A stretch of DNA of 64,000 nucleotides from Betaproteobacteria bacterium (GCA_947453725.1 CANGHH010000018.1:25797-89796); one strand, 5' to 3'; shown: positions 8,503 through 18,973, numbered from the stretch's first letter. Notes: generated by a model from the letters alone, not told the origin. Made by a program: numbers and translations.

Positions 8503-9090
8503 TTGACCGAGATCGCGCTCCAGGGTCTGGTCGACGCGCTGCGCCTGCTGCCCGGCGTGGGCGTGAAGTCGGCGCAGCGCATGGCCTTCCACCTCCTGCA
8601 GCACGACCGCGAAGGCGCGCTGCGGCTGTCGCAGGCGCTGAGCAGCGCGGTGGCCCTGACGCGGCACTGCCAGCGCTGCCACACCTTCACCGAAAGCCCG
8701 GTCTGCGCCACCTGCCTGGACAGCCGGCGCGACGGCCGCCAGCTGTGCGTGGTGGAGACACCGGCCGACCAGGCCGCGCTGGAGCGCAGCGGCAGCTACA
8801 AGGGCTTGTACTTCGTCCTGATGGGCCGGCTGAGCCCGCTGGACGGCGTCGGCGCGGCCGACATCGGCGTGGCCGACCTGCTGGAACGCGCTGGGGACGG
8901 CATCGTCGAAGAGGTCATCCTGGCCACCGGCTTCACCGCCGAAGGCGAGGTCACCGCGCACGCACTGGCCGGCGCGCTGAAAGCCCGCGGTCTGGCCGTG
9001 ACGCGGCTGGCGCGCGGCGTGCCGGCCGGCAGCGAACTGGAATACGTGGACCTCGGTACCATCGCGCATGCGATGGGCGACCGCCGCTGA
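8503..9090 (+). CDS. recR: Recombination mediator protein RecR
   Basis: A 195-residue RecR that acts with RecO and RecF to load RecA on single-stranded gaps. Visible are the N-terminal helix-hairpin-helix [18 protein letters not shown], the C4 zinc site [16 protein letters not shown], and the Toprim domain beginning LCVVETPAD with a later [13 protein letters not shown]. The start is TTG at 8503, one base after the ybaB stop; no ATG fits the conserved N-terminus, so translational coupling to ybaB is likely. Length matches the family (~195-200). Confidence 0.96.
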   Translation: MTEIALQGLVDALRLLPGVGVKSAQRMAFHLLQHDREGALRLSQALSSAVALTRHCQRCHTFTESPVCATCLDSRRDGRQLCVVETPADQAALERSGSYKGLYFVLMGRLSPLDGVGAADIGVADLLERAGDGIVEEVILATGFTAEGEVTAHALAGALKARGLAVTRLARGVPAGSELEYVDLGTIAHAMGDRR

Positions 9091-9109
9091 GCCGGTCGCC
9101 GGGGTCGAT

Positions 9110-9763
9110 TCAGCCCGGCGTGAACAGCGCGGCCACGGCGCTGTGGCCAGCCCGGCGCGCCATCTCGGCCGCGGTCCAGCCGCGCTCGTCCTTCAGCGAC
9201 GCGTCGGCGCCGCGCGCCAGCAGCAGCCGGGTGGCCTCCGCATGGCCCTGGCCGGCGGCCCACATCAAGGCCGTCAGCCCGTCGGCGTAGACCGCATCGA
9301 CCGGCACGCCGTGGTCCAGCAGGCGCTGCAGCACGGCACGGTGGCCCTGGCCGGCGGCGTAGAGGACGGCCGGCTTGTTCATGCGGTCCAGCGCCGCCGC
9401 GTCGGCACCCGCCGCCAGCAGCGCCTGGACGATGTCGGCATGGCCGGCATAGCTGGCCGCCATCAGCACCGTGACCCGGTCGTTGACCGAGGCCGTTCGC
9501 GCGCTGGCGCCGGCTTGCAGCAAGGCGGTGACGAGTGCAGTCTGGCCTTGCTCGGCGGCCATGCGCAACGCGGTCTTGCCCAGGCGGTTGCGCGCATCGA
9601 CGTCGGCGCCTTGCTGCAAGAGCCGCAGCACCAGGCCCGCGTCGCCCTGGCGCGCGGCCACCAGCAGGCGGGCGTTGAGCTCGGGATGCGGCGTCACCTG
9701 TGCAGAGGCCGTGCCGATCCACAGCCAAGCGGCAGCCAACAGGCAGGTGCGTCGGTCAAGCAT
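9110..9763 (-). CDS. Secreted ankyrin-repeat protein
   Basis: A 217-residue protein with an N-terminal signal peptide (LLAAAWLWIGTASAQ, cleavage likely after ASA) followed by about five ankyrin repeats, for example GKTALRMAAEQGQTALVTA and GLTALMWAAGQGHAEATRL. Ankyrin arrays bind proteins; export to the periplasm is inferred from the signal. The ATG at 9763 is preferred to a farther upstream ATG because it places the signal peptide at the N-terminus and has GGAGA upstream. Convergent with recR (20 bp) and divergent from the PQQ dehydrogenase gene. A similar secreted ankyrin protein is encoded at 62704-63339. Confidence 0.85.
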   Translation of the reverse strand: MLDRRTCLLAAAWLWIGTASAQVTPHPELNARLLVAARQGDAGLVLRLLQQGADVDARNRLGKTALRMAAEQGQTALVTALLQAGASARTASVNDRVTVLMAASYAGHADIVQALLAAGADAAALDRMNKPAVLYAAGQGHRAVLQRLLDHGVPVDAVYADGLTALMWAAGQGHAEATRLLLARGADASLKDERGWTAAEMARRAGHSAVAALFTPG

Positions 9764-9908
9764 GGGGGTCTCCGGGCTGCGGCAGCAGGCCCTGCTGCTG
9801 GGCAGCATCCAGGGGCCTTCATTTTCCATTGAATTCCGGCTATTCTGATATGCGCCGCCTGGCTAAGGCGCACCCGCAGATCACAACAAACCCGACAGGA
9901 GACACGAC

Positions 9909-11636
9909 ATGCACTTCTCGCCCCCGCAAACCTTGAACCGCTTGATGGTCGCGATGCTGGCATTGGCCGCCGGCGGCGCCTGGGCGCAGTCCGAGATCCA
10001 GGGCGGCGCAGCCGCCACGGGATCGGCAGTCACCAGGAACATCAGCGTCAGCCAGGGTCGTCTCGACGGCGCCGACAAGGACGGCAACAACTTTCTGCAT
10101 TCCAACGGCAACTACGCGCAGACGCGCTACTACAACGCCGCGCAGATCAACTCGGGCAACGTCGCCAAGCTGCGGCCGGCCTTCACCTTCCAGACCGAGG
10201 TGCTGGAGTCGATGGAGACCGCGCCCATCGTCGTCGACGGCGTGATGTACATCACCACCTCCTACAACCACGTCTACGCGCTGGACGCCGTCAGCGGCAA
10301 GGAGTTCTGGCACTACAAGCACAAGCAGGGGCCAGTCACGACCTTCTGCTGCGGGCCGAACAACCGCGGCGTGGCGATCCTGAATGACCGCGTCTACATG
10401 GGCACGCTGGACGCCAAGCTGCTGGCGCTCGACGCCAAGACCGGCAAGGTGCTGTGGTCGACGCAGATCGCCGACCCCGAGGAGGGCTACTCGGAGACGA
10501 TGGCGCCGGTGGCCGTCAACGGCAAGATCCTGATCGGCACCAACGGCGGCGAATACGGCATCCGCGGCTTCGTCAAGGCCTATGACGCCAACGACGGCAA
10601 GCTGCTGTGGACCTTCAACACCGTGCCCGACAAGGGCCACGAGGGCGTGTGGGCCGAGAACGACGCCACCGGCCGCAACATGAAGCGCGACATCGCCGCC
10701 GAGAAGGCGCAATTCGCGAAGCAGGGCGGCGATTTCTACAAGACCCTGGGTGGCGGCGTGTGGATGGCGCCGGCGGTCGACAAGGAAACCAACACCGCCT
10801 TCTTTGTCGTCGGCAACCCCAGCCCCGACCTCTACGGCAAGGAACGTCCGGGCGACAACCTCTACACCGACTCCATCGTCGCGGTGGACCTCAACACCGG
10901 CGCCTACAAGTGGCACTACCAGTACGTGGCCCACGATGTCTGGGACCTGGACGCCGTCTCGCCGGTGATCCTGACCGAGGCCGCCGGCAAGGACGGCAAG
11001 CTGCGCAAGGTCGCCATCCACGGTGGCAAGACCGGCCACATCTACGTGCACGACCGCGCCACCGGTGAGCTGATCCGTTTCAGCGAAGCCATGATTCCGC
11101 AGGAAAACATGTGGGTCCTGCCCACGGCGCAGGGCGCGCGCATGCTGCCCGGCGCCAACGGCGGCGTCGAGTGGAGCCCGATGGCGATCAACCCCAAGCT
11201 GCGCCTGGCTTACGCGGCCAATCTGCACCAGCCGATGACCTACCACGTCGAGGAATCGAAGTACCCCGGCGGCAAGCTGTGGCTGGGCGGCGCCTTCAAG
11301 ACCATCGCCAGCGAGAAGCAGTGGGGCCGCCTGGTGGCGGTCAACCTCGACACCGGCAAGATCGCCTGGAAGTTCGACACCGAGCAGCCGCTGATCGGCG
11401 GCGTGCTGGCGACCGCCGGCAACCTGGTCTTCAACGGCGAAGGCAACGGCCTGTTCCGCGCTTTCGACGCCAAGACCGGCAAGAAGCTGTGGGAATACCA
11501 AGCCGGTGCCGGCGTCAATGCGCCGGCCGTGTCCTACTCGGTGGCTGGCAAGCAGTACGTGGCCGTCGCCGCCGGAGGCAACACCCAGCTCGACTTCAAG
11601 CGCGGCAACTCGGTCATCGTCTTCAGCCTGCCCTGA
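9909..11636 (+). CDS. PQQ-dependent alcohol dehydrogenase, lanthanide-type active site
   Basis: A 575-residue periplasmic quinoprotein of the methanol/ethanol dehydrogenase family, with a signal peptide ending AGGAWA. The eight-bladed propeller shows repeated tryptophan-docking motifs ([28 protein letters not shown]). The vicinal cysteine pair is in FCCGPNN. Metal/PQQ ligands can be placed: Glu215 in GGEYGIRG, Asn303 in GNPSP and the catalytic Asp346 in WDLD. Position +2 from the catalytic aspartate is also Asp (Asp348), the mark of lanthanide-dependent enzymes such as XoxF and PedH; calcium enzymes have Ala or Ser there. There is no C-terminal heme domain, so electrons probably pass to the cytochrome c encoded next. 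RBS AGGAGA precedes the ATG. The natural alcohol is unknown. Confidence 0.9.
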   Translation: MHFSPPQTLNRLMVAMLALAAGGAWAQSEIQGGAAATGSAVTRNISVSQGRLDGADKDGNNFLHSNGNYAQTRYYNAAQINSGNVAKLRPAFTFQTEVLESMETAPIVVDGVMYITTSYNHVYALDAVSGKEFWHYKHKQGPVTTFCCGPNNRGVAILNDRVYMGTLDAKLLALDAKTGKVLWSTQIADPEEGYSETMAPVAVNGKILIGTNGGEYGIRGFVKAYDANDGKLLWTFNTVPDKGHEGVWAENDATGRNMKRDIAAEKAQFAKQGGDFYKTLGGGVWMAPAVDKETNTAFFVVGNPSPDLYGKERPGDNLYTDSIVAVDLNTGAYKWHYQYVAHDVWDLDAVSPVILTEAAGKDGKLRKVAIHGGKTGHIYVHDRATGELIRFSEAMIPQENMWVLPTAQGARMLPGANGGVEWSPMAINPKLRLAYAANLHQPMTYHVEESKYPGGKLWLGGAFKTIASEKQWGRLVAVNLDTGKIAWKFDTEQPLIGGVLATAGNLVFNGEGNGLFRAFDAKTGKKLWEYQAGAGVNAPAVSYSVAGKQYVAVAAGGNTQLDFKRGNSVIVFSLP

Positions 11637-11661
11637 TCCGGCCTTCGCGGCCCGATCCCCG

Positions 11662-11690
11662 GTGGCCCTGCTGCGAGGCGGGGCCACTTT
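11662..11690 (+). terminator. Possible intrinsic terminator or attenuator
   Basis: A 7-bp stem GTGGCCC (11662-11668) / GGGCCAC (11681-11687) is followed by TTT then CGTT. The short T run makes it weak; it may only lower read-through from the dehydrogenase gene into the cytochrome gene. Confidence 0.4.
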
Positions 11691-11718
11691 CGTTGTTGCT
11701 GTCGGAGGTGTCTTTCCC

Positions 11719-12348
11719 GTGCGATTCGTTCTTCAATTTCCACCGTTGCTGGCCGGACTGGCCCTGGCCTGCAGCGCGGCAGCCGTCGGCGCCCAGGCTG
11801 TGGCGCCCGACATGCGGTCGCATCCCCCGGCCGATGGCGCAGCGCCAGCCGCGCCGCCCAAGGCCGTCGTCTGCATGGCCTGCCACGGCCCGGGCGGACA
11901 GTCGGCGCAGGCACAGACACCGGCGCTGGCCGGCCAGTCCGCGCGCTACCTCGACCTGCAGTTGCGCGACTTCCAGGCCGGCCGGCGCAGCAACGAGTTG
12001 ATGAGCCCGATGGCCAAGGACCTGACGCGCGACGAGATGCGCGAACTGGCGGCCTATTTCGCGGCCCAGAAGCCGATGGAGCAGAGCTTCCGCGCCGACC
12101 CCGAGAAGGCGCGTCTGGGCAAGGCCAAATCCGACGAGACCCTGTGCACGATGTGCCACCTCGGCGGCTTCGTCGGGCAGAACGAGATCCCGCGCGTGGC
12201 AGGGCAGCGTTTCGACTATGTGCTGAAGCAGCTGGCCGATTTCAAAGCCCGCCGGCGCACCAACGACGCCGGGAACATGACGGCGGTGTCGAACACGCTG
12301 AGCGACGCCGACATCGAGAACCTCGCGCATTACCTGGCGGCGCTGTAG
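11719..12348 (+). CDS. Diheme cytochrome c, c4-like
   Basis: A 209-residue periplasmic electron carrier with two class I cytochrome c domains, each with a heme site: CMACH in the first half and CTMCH in the second. A signal peptide (LLAGLALACSAAAVGAQA) is present. Later Met residues (ELMSPMAKDL and NMTAVSNTL) can be the axial ligands. The GTG start at 11719 is chosen because it directly precedes the signal peptide and has GGAGG 10 bp upstream. Located 82 bp after the PQQ dehydrogenase gene, it is the likely electron acceptor or a relay to the terminal oxidase. Confidence 0.88.
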   Translation: MRFVLQFPPLLAGLALACSAAAVGAQAVAPDMRSHPPADGAAPAAPPKAVVCMACHGPGGQSAQAQTPALAGQSARYLDLQLRDFQAGRRSNELMSPMAKDLTRDEMRELAAYFAAQKPMEQSFRADPEKARLGKAKSDETLCTMCHLGGFVGQNEIPRVAGQRFDYVLKQLADFKARRRTNDAGNMTAVSNTLSDADIENLAHYLAAL

Positions 12349-12393
12349 CGCCTGCGCCTGCTTTGGTGGCGACGGCGCCCGCGGCGCGCGGGC

Positions 12394-13143
12394 TCAGTCG
12401 GCCACCGCTTCGCGGTAGGCGTGCCACGAGGCATGGCCGACCACCGGCCCGACGACCAGCAAGCCGGCGAACCACGGCAGCATCGCCAGGCCGACCACCA
12501 CGGCGATCAGCAGCGCCCACCACAGCAACACCGCCGGCTGGCTCAGCACCAGGCGCAGGCTGGTCAGGCCGGCCGTGATGGCGTCGGTCTGGCGGTGCAG
12601 GATCATCGGCATCGCGACCACGCTGATGGCGTAGATCAGTGACGCGAAGAGCGCGCCCACGGCGCCCCAGACGACGATGAAGACGAGGTTGTCGGGCGAG
12701 AGCAGCGCCAGCAGCGAACCCTTGAAGTCGGGCATGCCGTCGAAGGTGACGGCGAAGACCACCAGCGTGCTGCGCGCCCACAGCATTTCCAGCACCAGCA
12801 GCACCACGCCGAAGATGCCGAGCTGCCCGGTGCGCGTGCGCCAGGCGAGGATCGAATCGGCATAGCCCGGCCGGGCGCCGTTTTCCAGCTGCTGGCTGAC
12901 CCGGTACAGGCCCAGGCAGAGGAAAGGGCCCACCAGCAGGAAACCGCCCGACAGCGCCAGCACATAGGCCGGCGAGCTTTCGAAAACCGCCATCAGCGCC
13001 CAGCCCATGACCATGAAACAGGCGCCGTAGAACAGGCCGATGCCGGGCGCACGGATGAAGTCGCGCCAGCCCAGCGCCAGCCAGTGCAGCGGCTGGCCGA
13101 AGCCCAGCCGGCGCAGCACGGTGGGAGCGGGGATTTCGTTCAC
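12394..13143 (-). CDS. DUF2189 family membrane protein
   Basis: A 249-residue integral membrane protein with about six hydrophobic segments. The N-terminal region LGWRDFIRAPGIGLFYGACF and GGFLLVGPFLCLGLYRVSQQLE match the DUF2189 pattern of alpha- and betaproteobacteria. The GTG at 13143 (VNEIPAPT) is the likely start; the frame stays open farther upstream into the lspA region, but that part has no family character. No function is known. It faces the cytochrome gene tail to tail and lies downstream of lspA. Confidence 0.75.
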   Translation of the reverse strand: MNEIPAPTVLRRLGFGQPLHWLALGWRDFIRAPGIGLFYGACFMVMGWALMAVFESSPAYVLALSGGFLLVGPFLCLGLYRVSQQLENGARPGYADSILAWRTRTGQLGIFGVVLLVLEMLWARSTLVVFAVTFDGMPDFKGSLLALLSPDNLVFIVVWGAVGALFASLIYAISVVAMPMILHRQTDAITAGLTSLRLVLSQPAVLLWWALLIAVVVGLAMLPWFAGLLVVGPVVGHASWHAYREAVAD

Positions 13144-13189
13144 GGTGCACCCTGGTGGCTGGACCTGCTCCTTGGCCGCCCGGGCTGCG

Positions 13190-13708
13190 TCAGGCCTTCG
13201 CGCGCTTGACGCGCAGCAGCTCATCCAGCACCAGGCAGAAGGCGCCGAGTGTGATGGCGCTGTCGGCGGCATTGAAGGCGGGGAAGTACCCCCCCGGAAA
13301 GAGAATTCCCAGGACCGGGAGATGGAATTGCAGGAAGTCGACCACGTAGCCGTGCAGCCCGCGGTCGATGGCATTGCCCAAAGCGCCGCCCATGATCATC
13401 GCCACCGCGAAGCAGAACAGCTTCTGCGTCGGGTGGCTGCGGATCATCCAGACGATGAAGCCCGAGGCCAGCAGGCCCAGCGCGATGAAGAACCAGCGCT
13501 GCCAGCCCGAGCCATCGGCGAACATCGAGAAGGCCGCGCCCTTGTTGTGCGCCCGCACCAGGTTGAAGTAGCCGGTGATGGTTCGGCTGTCGCCGTACTC
13601 GAAAGCCTGCATCACCAGGGTCTTGCTGAGCTGGTCGACCAGGATGACCAGCAGCGCCAGCCCCAGCCACAGCGCCATGCCGCCCCGGCCGCTCTGTTTG
13701 CGCGCCAT
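13190..13708 (-). CDS. lspA: Lipoprotein signal peptidase (signal peptidase II)
   Basis: A 172-residue inner-membrane aspartyl protease that removes the signal peptide of prolipoproteins after lipidation. Four membrane helices are visible. The two catalytic aspartates lie in GNAIDRG and NAADSAI, and the [13 protein letters not shown] motif is typical. The ATG at 13708 starts [10 protein letters not shown], one base after the ileS stop. Order ribF, ileS, lspA is the usual one in proteobacteria. Confidence 0.96.
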   Translation of the reverse strand: MARKQSGRGGMALWLGLALLVILVDQLSKTLVMQAFEYGDSRTITGYFNLVRAHNKGAAFSMFADGSGWQRWFFIALGLLASGFIVWMIRSHPTQKLFCFAVAMIMGGALGNAIDRGLHGYVVDFLQFHLPVLGILFPGGYFPAFNAADSAITLGAFCLVLDELLRVKRAKA

Positions 13709-13709
13709 C

Positions 13710-16583
13710 TCAGGCCACCGTGCGGGTTTCGCCCGCGCCGTAGAGGTTGCTGACGCAGCGGCCGCAAATCGTCGGATGGGCGGCGTCGCTGCCCACATCG
13801 CTGCGGTAGTGCCAGCAGCGTTCGCACTTGTTGGCGCTGCTGGCCTGCACCTTGGCGCTGAAGGCGTCGCCGGCCTGCAGGTCGACGGCCGAGGTGATCA
13901 GCACGAACTTCAGGCCGTCACCCAAGGCAGCCAGCAGCGCGTGGTCTTCGGCGGTGACGCCGAGGGTCACGTTCGCCTGCAGCGAAGAACCCAGGCCGCC
14001 GGCCGCGCGCAGCGCCTCGATGTCCTTGTTGACGCCGTCGCGCAGTTCGCGGATGCGCGTCCATTTGGCCAACAAGGCGGTGTCGGGCGCGTCGAAGGCC
14101 CAGAAGGTCTGCGTGAAGATCGAGTCGCCGCCGTCGAAGACCTTCCAGGCTTCCTCGGCGGTGAAGCTGAGGAAGGGCGCCATCCAGCGCAGCATCGCGT
14201 GGGTGATCTGCCACAGCGCGGTCTGCGCGCTGCGCCGGGCATGCGAACCGGGCGCCGTCGTGTACAGGCGGTCTTTCAGCACGTCGAGGTAGAAGGAGCC
14301 CAGGTCCTCGGCGCAGAAGACCTGCAGCTTGCCCACCACCGGATGGAATTCGTAGACCTCGAAGTGCGCCAGGATCTCTTGCTGCAATTGCGCGCTGCGC
14401 GACAGGGCCCAGCGGTCGATTTCCAGCATCTGCGTCAGCGGCACCGCGTGCTGCTTCGCGTCGAAGTCGCTGGTGTTGGCCAGCAGGAAGCGCAGGGTGT
14501 TGCGGATGCGCCGGTAGCTGTCGACGACGCGGGCCAGGATCTTGTCGTCGATGGACAGGTCGCCCGAGTAGTCGGTGGACGCGCACCACAGGCGCACGAT
14601 CTCGGCGCCGAGCTGGCTGGTGACCTTGCCCATCTCGATCACGTTGCCCACGCTCTTGCTCATCTTGCGGCCGGCGCCATCGACCGCGAAACCGTGGGTC
14701 AGCAGACCGCGGTAGGGCGCTCGGCCTTCCAGCGCGCAGCCGATCAGCAGCGAGGAATGGAACCAGCCGCGGTGCTGGTCGTGGCCTTCGAGGTAGAGGT
14801 CGGCCTCGGGCCCGGCTTCGTGGTAGCCGCGGTGACCCGGTGCGCCCTGGTGCGAGCCGCGCAGCACATGGCTGAAAGTCGAGCCCGAGTCGAACCAGAC
14901 GTCGAGGATGTCGTTGCTCTTGGCGTAGTGCGCGGCGTCTTCGCCGAGCCACTCGGCCGGGTCCAGCCGGCTCCAGGCCTCGACGCCGCCTTCGCCCACC
15001 AGCACCGCCGCACGTTCCATCAGCGCCAGCGTGTCGGGGTGCAACTCGCCGGTCACCTTGTGCAGGAAGAAGGGCAGCGGCACACCCCAGTTGCGCTGGC
15101 GGCTGATGCACCAGTCGGGTCTGCCCGCGATCATGTCGCGCAGGCGGGCCCGGCCGTTCTCGGGGTAGAAGCTGGTCTGGTCGATGGCCGCCAGCGCGGT
15201 CTGGCGCAAGGTTCCTGGCGCCTTGTCGACGGTGAACACGCCCGCGCCTTCGTCCATGCGCACGAACCACTGCGCGGCGGCGCGGTAGATCACCGGCGTC
15301 TTGTGGCGCCAGCAGTGCGGGTAGCTGTGCTGAAGGCCGGCGGTGTTGAACAGCCGGCCGGCATCGGCCAGCGCCTGCACGATGACCGGCCCGGCCTTCC
15401 AGATGTTCAGCCCGCCGAACAGGGGCAGGGCGGCTTCGTAGCGGCCGTCGCCCTGCACCGGGTTCAGGATCTCGTCGGCCTTCATGCCGTGCGCCAGGCA
15501 GGCGTTGAAGTCGTCCACGCCGTAGGCCGGCGAGCTGTGGACCAGGCCGGTGCCATCGTCGGCGGTGGCGTAGTCGGCCAGGACGACAGGCGACAGCCGG
15601 TCGTAGCCGGCATCAACCTGGGCCAGCGGGTGGTGGAAGTTCAGGCCGCCGAGCTGCTCGCCCTTCACCGTGGCCAGCACTTCGCCCGTCAGGCCGTAGC
15701 GTTCCAGGCACTTCTCGACCAGCGCTTCGGCCAGGATCAGCAGGCCGCGCTCGGAGTCCACCAGCGCGTAGTTCAGCGCCGGGTTGAGGTTCAGCGCCTG
15801 GTTGGCCGGCAAGGTCCACGGCGTGGTCGTCCAGATGACGGCGTAGGCGTCCTTGGCCAGCGCCGGCAGGCCGAATGCAGCCGCCAGCTTGGCGGGTTCG
15901 GCGGCCAGGAAGCCGACGTCGACCGTGGTGCTCTTCTTGTCGGCGTATTCGATCTCGAACTCGGCCAGCGAGCTGCCGCAGTCGAAGCACCAGTAGACCG
16001 GCTTCTGGCCGCGGTAGACATGGCCGCGTTCGACCAGGCGCTGCAGCACGCGGATCTCGCCGGCCTCGTTGGCCTTGTCCATCGTGCGGTAGGGGTGGGC
16101 CCAGTCGCCGAGTACGCCCAGGCGCTGGAAATCGACCATCTGCTGGGCGATCTGCTCGCCGGCATAGGCGCGGCTCAGGGCCTGCACCTTGTCGCGCGGC
16201 AGGCCACGGCCGTGATCCTTCTCGATCTGGTTTTCGATCGGCAGGCCGTGGCAGTCCCAACCCGGGACGTAGCGCGCGTCGAAGCCGGCCAGCTGGCGGC
16301 TCTTGACGACCATGTCCTTCAGGATCTTGTTGACCGCGTGGCCGATGTGCAGCTTGCCGTTGGCGTAGGGCGGACCGTCGTGCAGCACGAACAGCGGCGC
16401 GCCGATGCGGGCGTCACGCAGCCGCTTGTACAGGCCGCCGCCTTGCTCGGTGTCGTTCCAGCCGGCGATCCAGCCCGGCTCCCGCTTGGGCAGGTCGCCG
16501 CGCATCGGGAAGGGCGTGTCGGGCAGGTTCAGCGTGCGGCGGTAGTCGGGCGTGGCCGGGTCGGCAGGCGTGGGGGCATTCAT
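13710..16583 (-). CDS. ileS: Isoleucyl-tRNA synthetase
   Basis: A 957-residue class Ia synthetase that charges tRNA-Ile. The HIGH motif is in [17 protein letters not shown], the KMSKS motif in [15 protein letters not shown], and the large CP1 editing domain lies between them. The C-terminal zinc site CERCWHY...CGRCVSNL is complete. Length and motif order are those of the bacterial IleRS that lies next to lspA. The 223 bp upstream (16584-16806) holds no recognisable gene or T-box. Confidence 0.98.
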   Translation of the reverse strand: MNAPTPADPATPDYRRTLNLPDTPFPMRGDLPKREPGWIAGWNDTEQGGGLYKRLRDARIGAPLFVLHDGPPYANGKLHIGHAVNKILKDMVVKSRQLAGFDARYVPGWDCHGLPIENQIEKDHGRGLPRDKVQALSRAYAGEQIAQQMVDFQRLGVLGDWAHPYRTMDKANEAGEIRVLQRLVERGHVYRGQKPVYWCFDCGSSLAEFEIEYADKKSTTVDVGFLAAEPAKLAAAFGLPALAKDAYAVIWTTTPWTLPANQALNLNPALNYALVDSERGLLILAEALVEKCLERYGLTGEVLATVKGEQLGGLNFHHPLAQVDAGYDRLSPVVLADYATADDGTGLVHSSPAYGVDDFNACLAHGMKADEILNPVQGDGRYEAALPLFGGLNIWKAGPVIVQALADAGRLFNTAGLQHSYPHCWRHKTPVIYRAAAQWFVRMDEGAGVFTVDKAPGTLRQTALAAIDQTSFYPENGRARLRDMIAGRPDWCISRQRNWGVPLPFFLHKVTGELHPDTLALMERAAVLVGEGGVEAWSRLDPAEWLGEDAAHYAKSNDILDVWFDSGSTFSHVLRGSHQGAPGHRGYHEAGPEADLYLEGHDQHRGWFHSSLLIGCALEGRAPYRGLLTHGFAVDGAGRKMSKSVGNVIEMGKVTSQLGAEIVRLWCASTDYSGDLSIDDKILARVVDSYRRIRNTLRFLLANTSDFDAKQHAVPLTQMLEIDRWALSRSAQLQQEILAHFEVYEFHPVVGKLQVFCAEDLGSFYLDVLKDRLYTTAPGSHARRSAQTALWQITHAMLRWMAPFLSFTAEEAWKVFDGGDSIFTQTFWAFDAPDTALLAKWTRIRELRDGVNKDIEALRAAGGLGSSLQANVTLGVTAEDHALLAALGDGLKFVLITSAVDLQAGDAFSAKVQASSANKCERCWHYRSDVGSDAAHPTICGRCVSNLYGAGETRTVA

Positions 16584-16806
16584 GGCAAGTCCTCAGGGCC
16601 GCAGATGGGCGGCGGGCGGTGCGGGCTGGATGGATCGCGCCGTCAGGGCGGCGCCCGGTGCCGGGGCCAAGCGCCCGGCCTTCAGCGCGCGATCAGGGCG
16701 ATCAGCGCTGGGGCCGAATCATTCGGTCGCGCGTGCGATGCGTGGTGGCGGGCCAGCGGAAGCGCAGTGACGGCGGCTTGAACATGGCCCTGATTCTAAT
16801 CGGCGG

Positions 16807-17778
16807 CTAAGCCGGCGCCTGGGCGTGCCAGGCGACGGCGGCGGCCGTGTCGCGCGCGATGCCGGCGCGCAGCGACGCCAGGCCGTCGTACTTCAGCTCG
16901 TCGTGCAGCTTGTGCAGCAGCTCGACCCGCACGCAGCGGCCGTAGCCGCCGTCGCGGCCCAGGGCTTCGGGCCAGTCCAGGCAGTGCACTTCCAGCAGCA
17001 CGCGGCCGTTGTCTTCCACGGTCGGCCGCACGCCCAGGCTGGCCACCCCCGGCAGCGGCTGCTCGGCCAGGCCGTGCACGCGCACGACGAAGATGCCACT
17101 GACGGCCGGGCGTGGGTGGCCGAAGCGCAGGTTCAGCGTGCGAAAGCCCAGCTCACGGCCCAGCTTGGCGCCGTGCACCACGTGGCCGCTGATGGCGTAG
17201 GGCCGGCCGAGCAGCGCTTCGGCGTGCGCCATGTCGCCGCTGCGCAGCGCCGCCCGCACCGCCGAACTCGACACGCGCAGGCCATGGACCTCGTAGCTCA
17301 TCATCCGGGCCACATCGAAGCCGGCCTGCGATCCGGCGGCGTCCAGCATCGCGTAGTCGCCGGCGCGCCTGGCGCCGAAGCTGAAGTCGTCGCCGACCAG
17401 CACATAGCGGGCGCGCAGGCCTTGCTGCAGCACGTCGGTGATGAAGGCCTGTGGCGACATCGCGGCAAAAGCCGCGTCGAAGCGCTGCACCACGACGTGA
17501 TCGATGCCGCAGCGCTGCAGTTCCAGCAGCTTGTCGCGCAGCGTGGCGATGCGCGGCGGCGCCAGCTCGGGCTTGCCGGCCAGCCGCGCGAAATGGTCGC
17601 GCGGATGGGGTTCGAAGGTCAGCACGCAGGACGGCAGGCCGCGGTGGCGCGCCTCGCTGGTCAGCAGCGCCAGCATGGCCTGGTGGCCGCGGTGCACGCC
17701 GTCGAAATTGCCGATGGTGACGGCGCAGCCGGCCGGAACGTCGGTGCCGTGCAAACGGAAACTGCGGTGGATCTGCAT
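16807..17778 (-). CDS. ribF: Bifunctional riboflavin kinase / FAD synthetase
   Basis: A 323-residue enzyme making FMN and then FAD from riboflavin. The N-terminal nucleotidyltransferase domain has GNFDGVHRGHQ and FEPHPRDHF; the C-terminal kinase domain has GRPYAISGHVVHGAKLGRELG and RTLNLRF. The gene starts 9 bp downstream of the glycosyltransferase stop, and ileS follows after 223 bp. Confidence 0.97.
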   Translation of the reverse strand: MQIHRSFRLHGTDVPAGCAVTIGNFDGVHRGHQAMLALLTSEARHRGLPSCVLTFEPHPRDHFARLAGKPELAPPRIATLRDKLLELQRCGIDHVVVQRFDAAFAAMSPQAFITDVLQQGLRARYVLVGDDFSFGARRAGDYAMLDAAGSQAGFDVARMMSYEVHGLRVSSSAVRAALRSGDMAHAEALLGRPYAISGHVVHGAKLGRELGFRTLNLRFGHPRPAVSGIFVVRVHGLAEQPLPGVASLGVRPTVEDNGRVLLEVHCLDWPEALGRDGGYGRCVRVELLHKLHDELKYDGLASLRAGIARDTAAAVAWHAQAPA

Positions 17779-17787
17779 GGCGGCGGA

Positions 17788-18906
17788 TTATCCCGGCGGC
17801 AAGGCCAGCAGCCGCCGGTACAGCGCCAGGTAGGCGCCGGCGGCGCGGTCCCAGTCGAACTGGGCCGCGTGCCGGCGTATCGCCTCGGCGCGGCCCGGCT
17901 GTGCGTGGCGCGCCAGGCCTTGTTCGACGACGGCGCGCATCGCGCGGGGGTCGAAGTCGTCGAAGTAGTCGGCGGCCGCGCCGCCGATCTCGGGCAGGCA
18001 GGTGCGCCGCGCCAGGAACACCGGCTTGCCAAAGTGCATGGCCTCGATCGGCGGCAGACCGAAACCCTCGGTCAGCGACGGGAACAGGAAGCCCGTGCAC
18101 CGCGCGTAGGCCCAGGCCTTCTGCGCGTCGTTGATGCCGAGGTGGAACTGCAGGTTGGGGAGCTGCACCGTGGCGCGCAACTGCTTGGCGTCGTCGCTGG
18201 GCGGGCCGCAAAGCACGAAGTTCATCTCGGGCCAGGACTTGGCCAGCGCGATCAGCGCCTGCGGGTTCTTCGACGGCGACATCCGGCTGAGGTGGAAGAG
18301 AAAGGGCCGCTGGTCGTCCAGCGCCCAGCCCGGCAGCGGCTCGCGCGGTGCATCGACGAAGCTGCGCGCGCCGTTGTGGATGACCTGCAGCGGGCCGGTC
18401 CAGCCCAGCTGGCGCCGCACGTCGTCGGCGGTGTACTGGCTGATCGCGACGACCTCGTCGGTGCGGCGCATCAGCGCCAGCGTGCGGCGGTGGTGGCGCC
18501 AGGTCGAAAAGGCGTTGCGGCCGATCAGGTAGTTCAGGTCGTGGACGGTGACCAGGCGCGCGGCGCTGCCGGGCTCCATGTTCGGCGGCCGATTCTTGTT
18601 CAGCTGGTGCAGGCTGTGCCACAGCGCGTAGGGTTGCGGCCGCGCGTGGCGCAGGCGCTGCCAGCGCTTGACATGCAGATAGCCGACCTCGCGGCCGAAC
18701 AGGCCGTCGAGCGTGTCGCGCAGGTGGAAGTCGATGTGGATGCCGTGCTGCTCGCGCCACTTCGGAGCGACGGCCGCGATGCGCTGGCCGATCTGCAGCG
18801 AGAACTCGCCGAGGCCGTCGTGCAGGGCGCCGATGTTGCCCAGGCTGATGCCGATGCGGCGTTCGGGGCCTTCTTGGCCTTCGTGACGTTTTCGGGGCTC
18901 GTTCAT
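17788..18906 (-). CDS. Glycosyltransferase family 4 protein
   Basis: A 372-residue GT-B fold glycosyltransferase. The C-terminal donor-binding half has HLSRMSPSKNPQALIALA and the GT4 E-x7-E signature in EGFGLPPIEAMHFGKPVF. The N-terminal acceptor domain carries GNIGALHDGLGEFSLQIG and VHDLNYLIG. It retains a nucleotide-sugar transferase role (lipopolysaccharide or capsule) by family; the sugar is not predictable. Closely upstream of ribF (9 bp), so probably co-transcribed with it, and divergent from the methyltransferase gene. Confidence 0.88.
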   Translation of the reverse strand: MNEPRKRHEGQEGPERRIGISLGNIGALHDGLGEFSLQIGQRIAAVAPKWREQHGIHIDFHLRDTLDGLFGREVGYLHVKRWQRLRHARPQPYALWHSLHQLNKNRPPNMEPGSAARLVTVHDLNYLIGRNAFSTWRHHRRTLALMRRTDEVVAISQYTADDVRRQLGWTGPLQVIHNGARSFVDAPREPLPGWALDDQRPFLFHLSRMSPSKNPQALIALAKSWPEMNFVLCGPPSDDAKQLRATVQLPNLQFHLGINDAQKAWAYARCTGFLFPSLTEGFGLPPIEAMHFGKPVFLARRTCLPEIGGAAADYFDDFDPRAMRAVVEQGLARHAQPGRAEAIRRHAAQFDWDRAAGAYLALYRRLLALPPG

Positions 18907-18973
18907 CGGCGGTCAGTGTATCGGCGAGGACGGTCCGGCCCCGCGGAAAGCGGCTGGCACAATCTTTTGGCCC

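Noticed and set aside
13575..16781. A very long open frame on the plus strand across the ileS region
   Set aside because: It is antisense to isoleucyl-tRNA synthetase, its composition (Gln/His/Arg/Val-rich, no motifs) is that of a high-GC shadow frame, and ileS is certain.
16584..16806. A gap upstream of ileS examined for a T-box or other leader RNA
   Set aside because: No T-box specifier/antiterminator motif or conserved RNA element is seen; T-boxes on ileS are mainly a Gram-positive feature.
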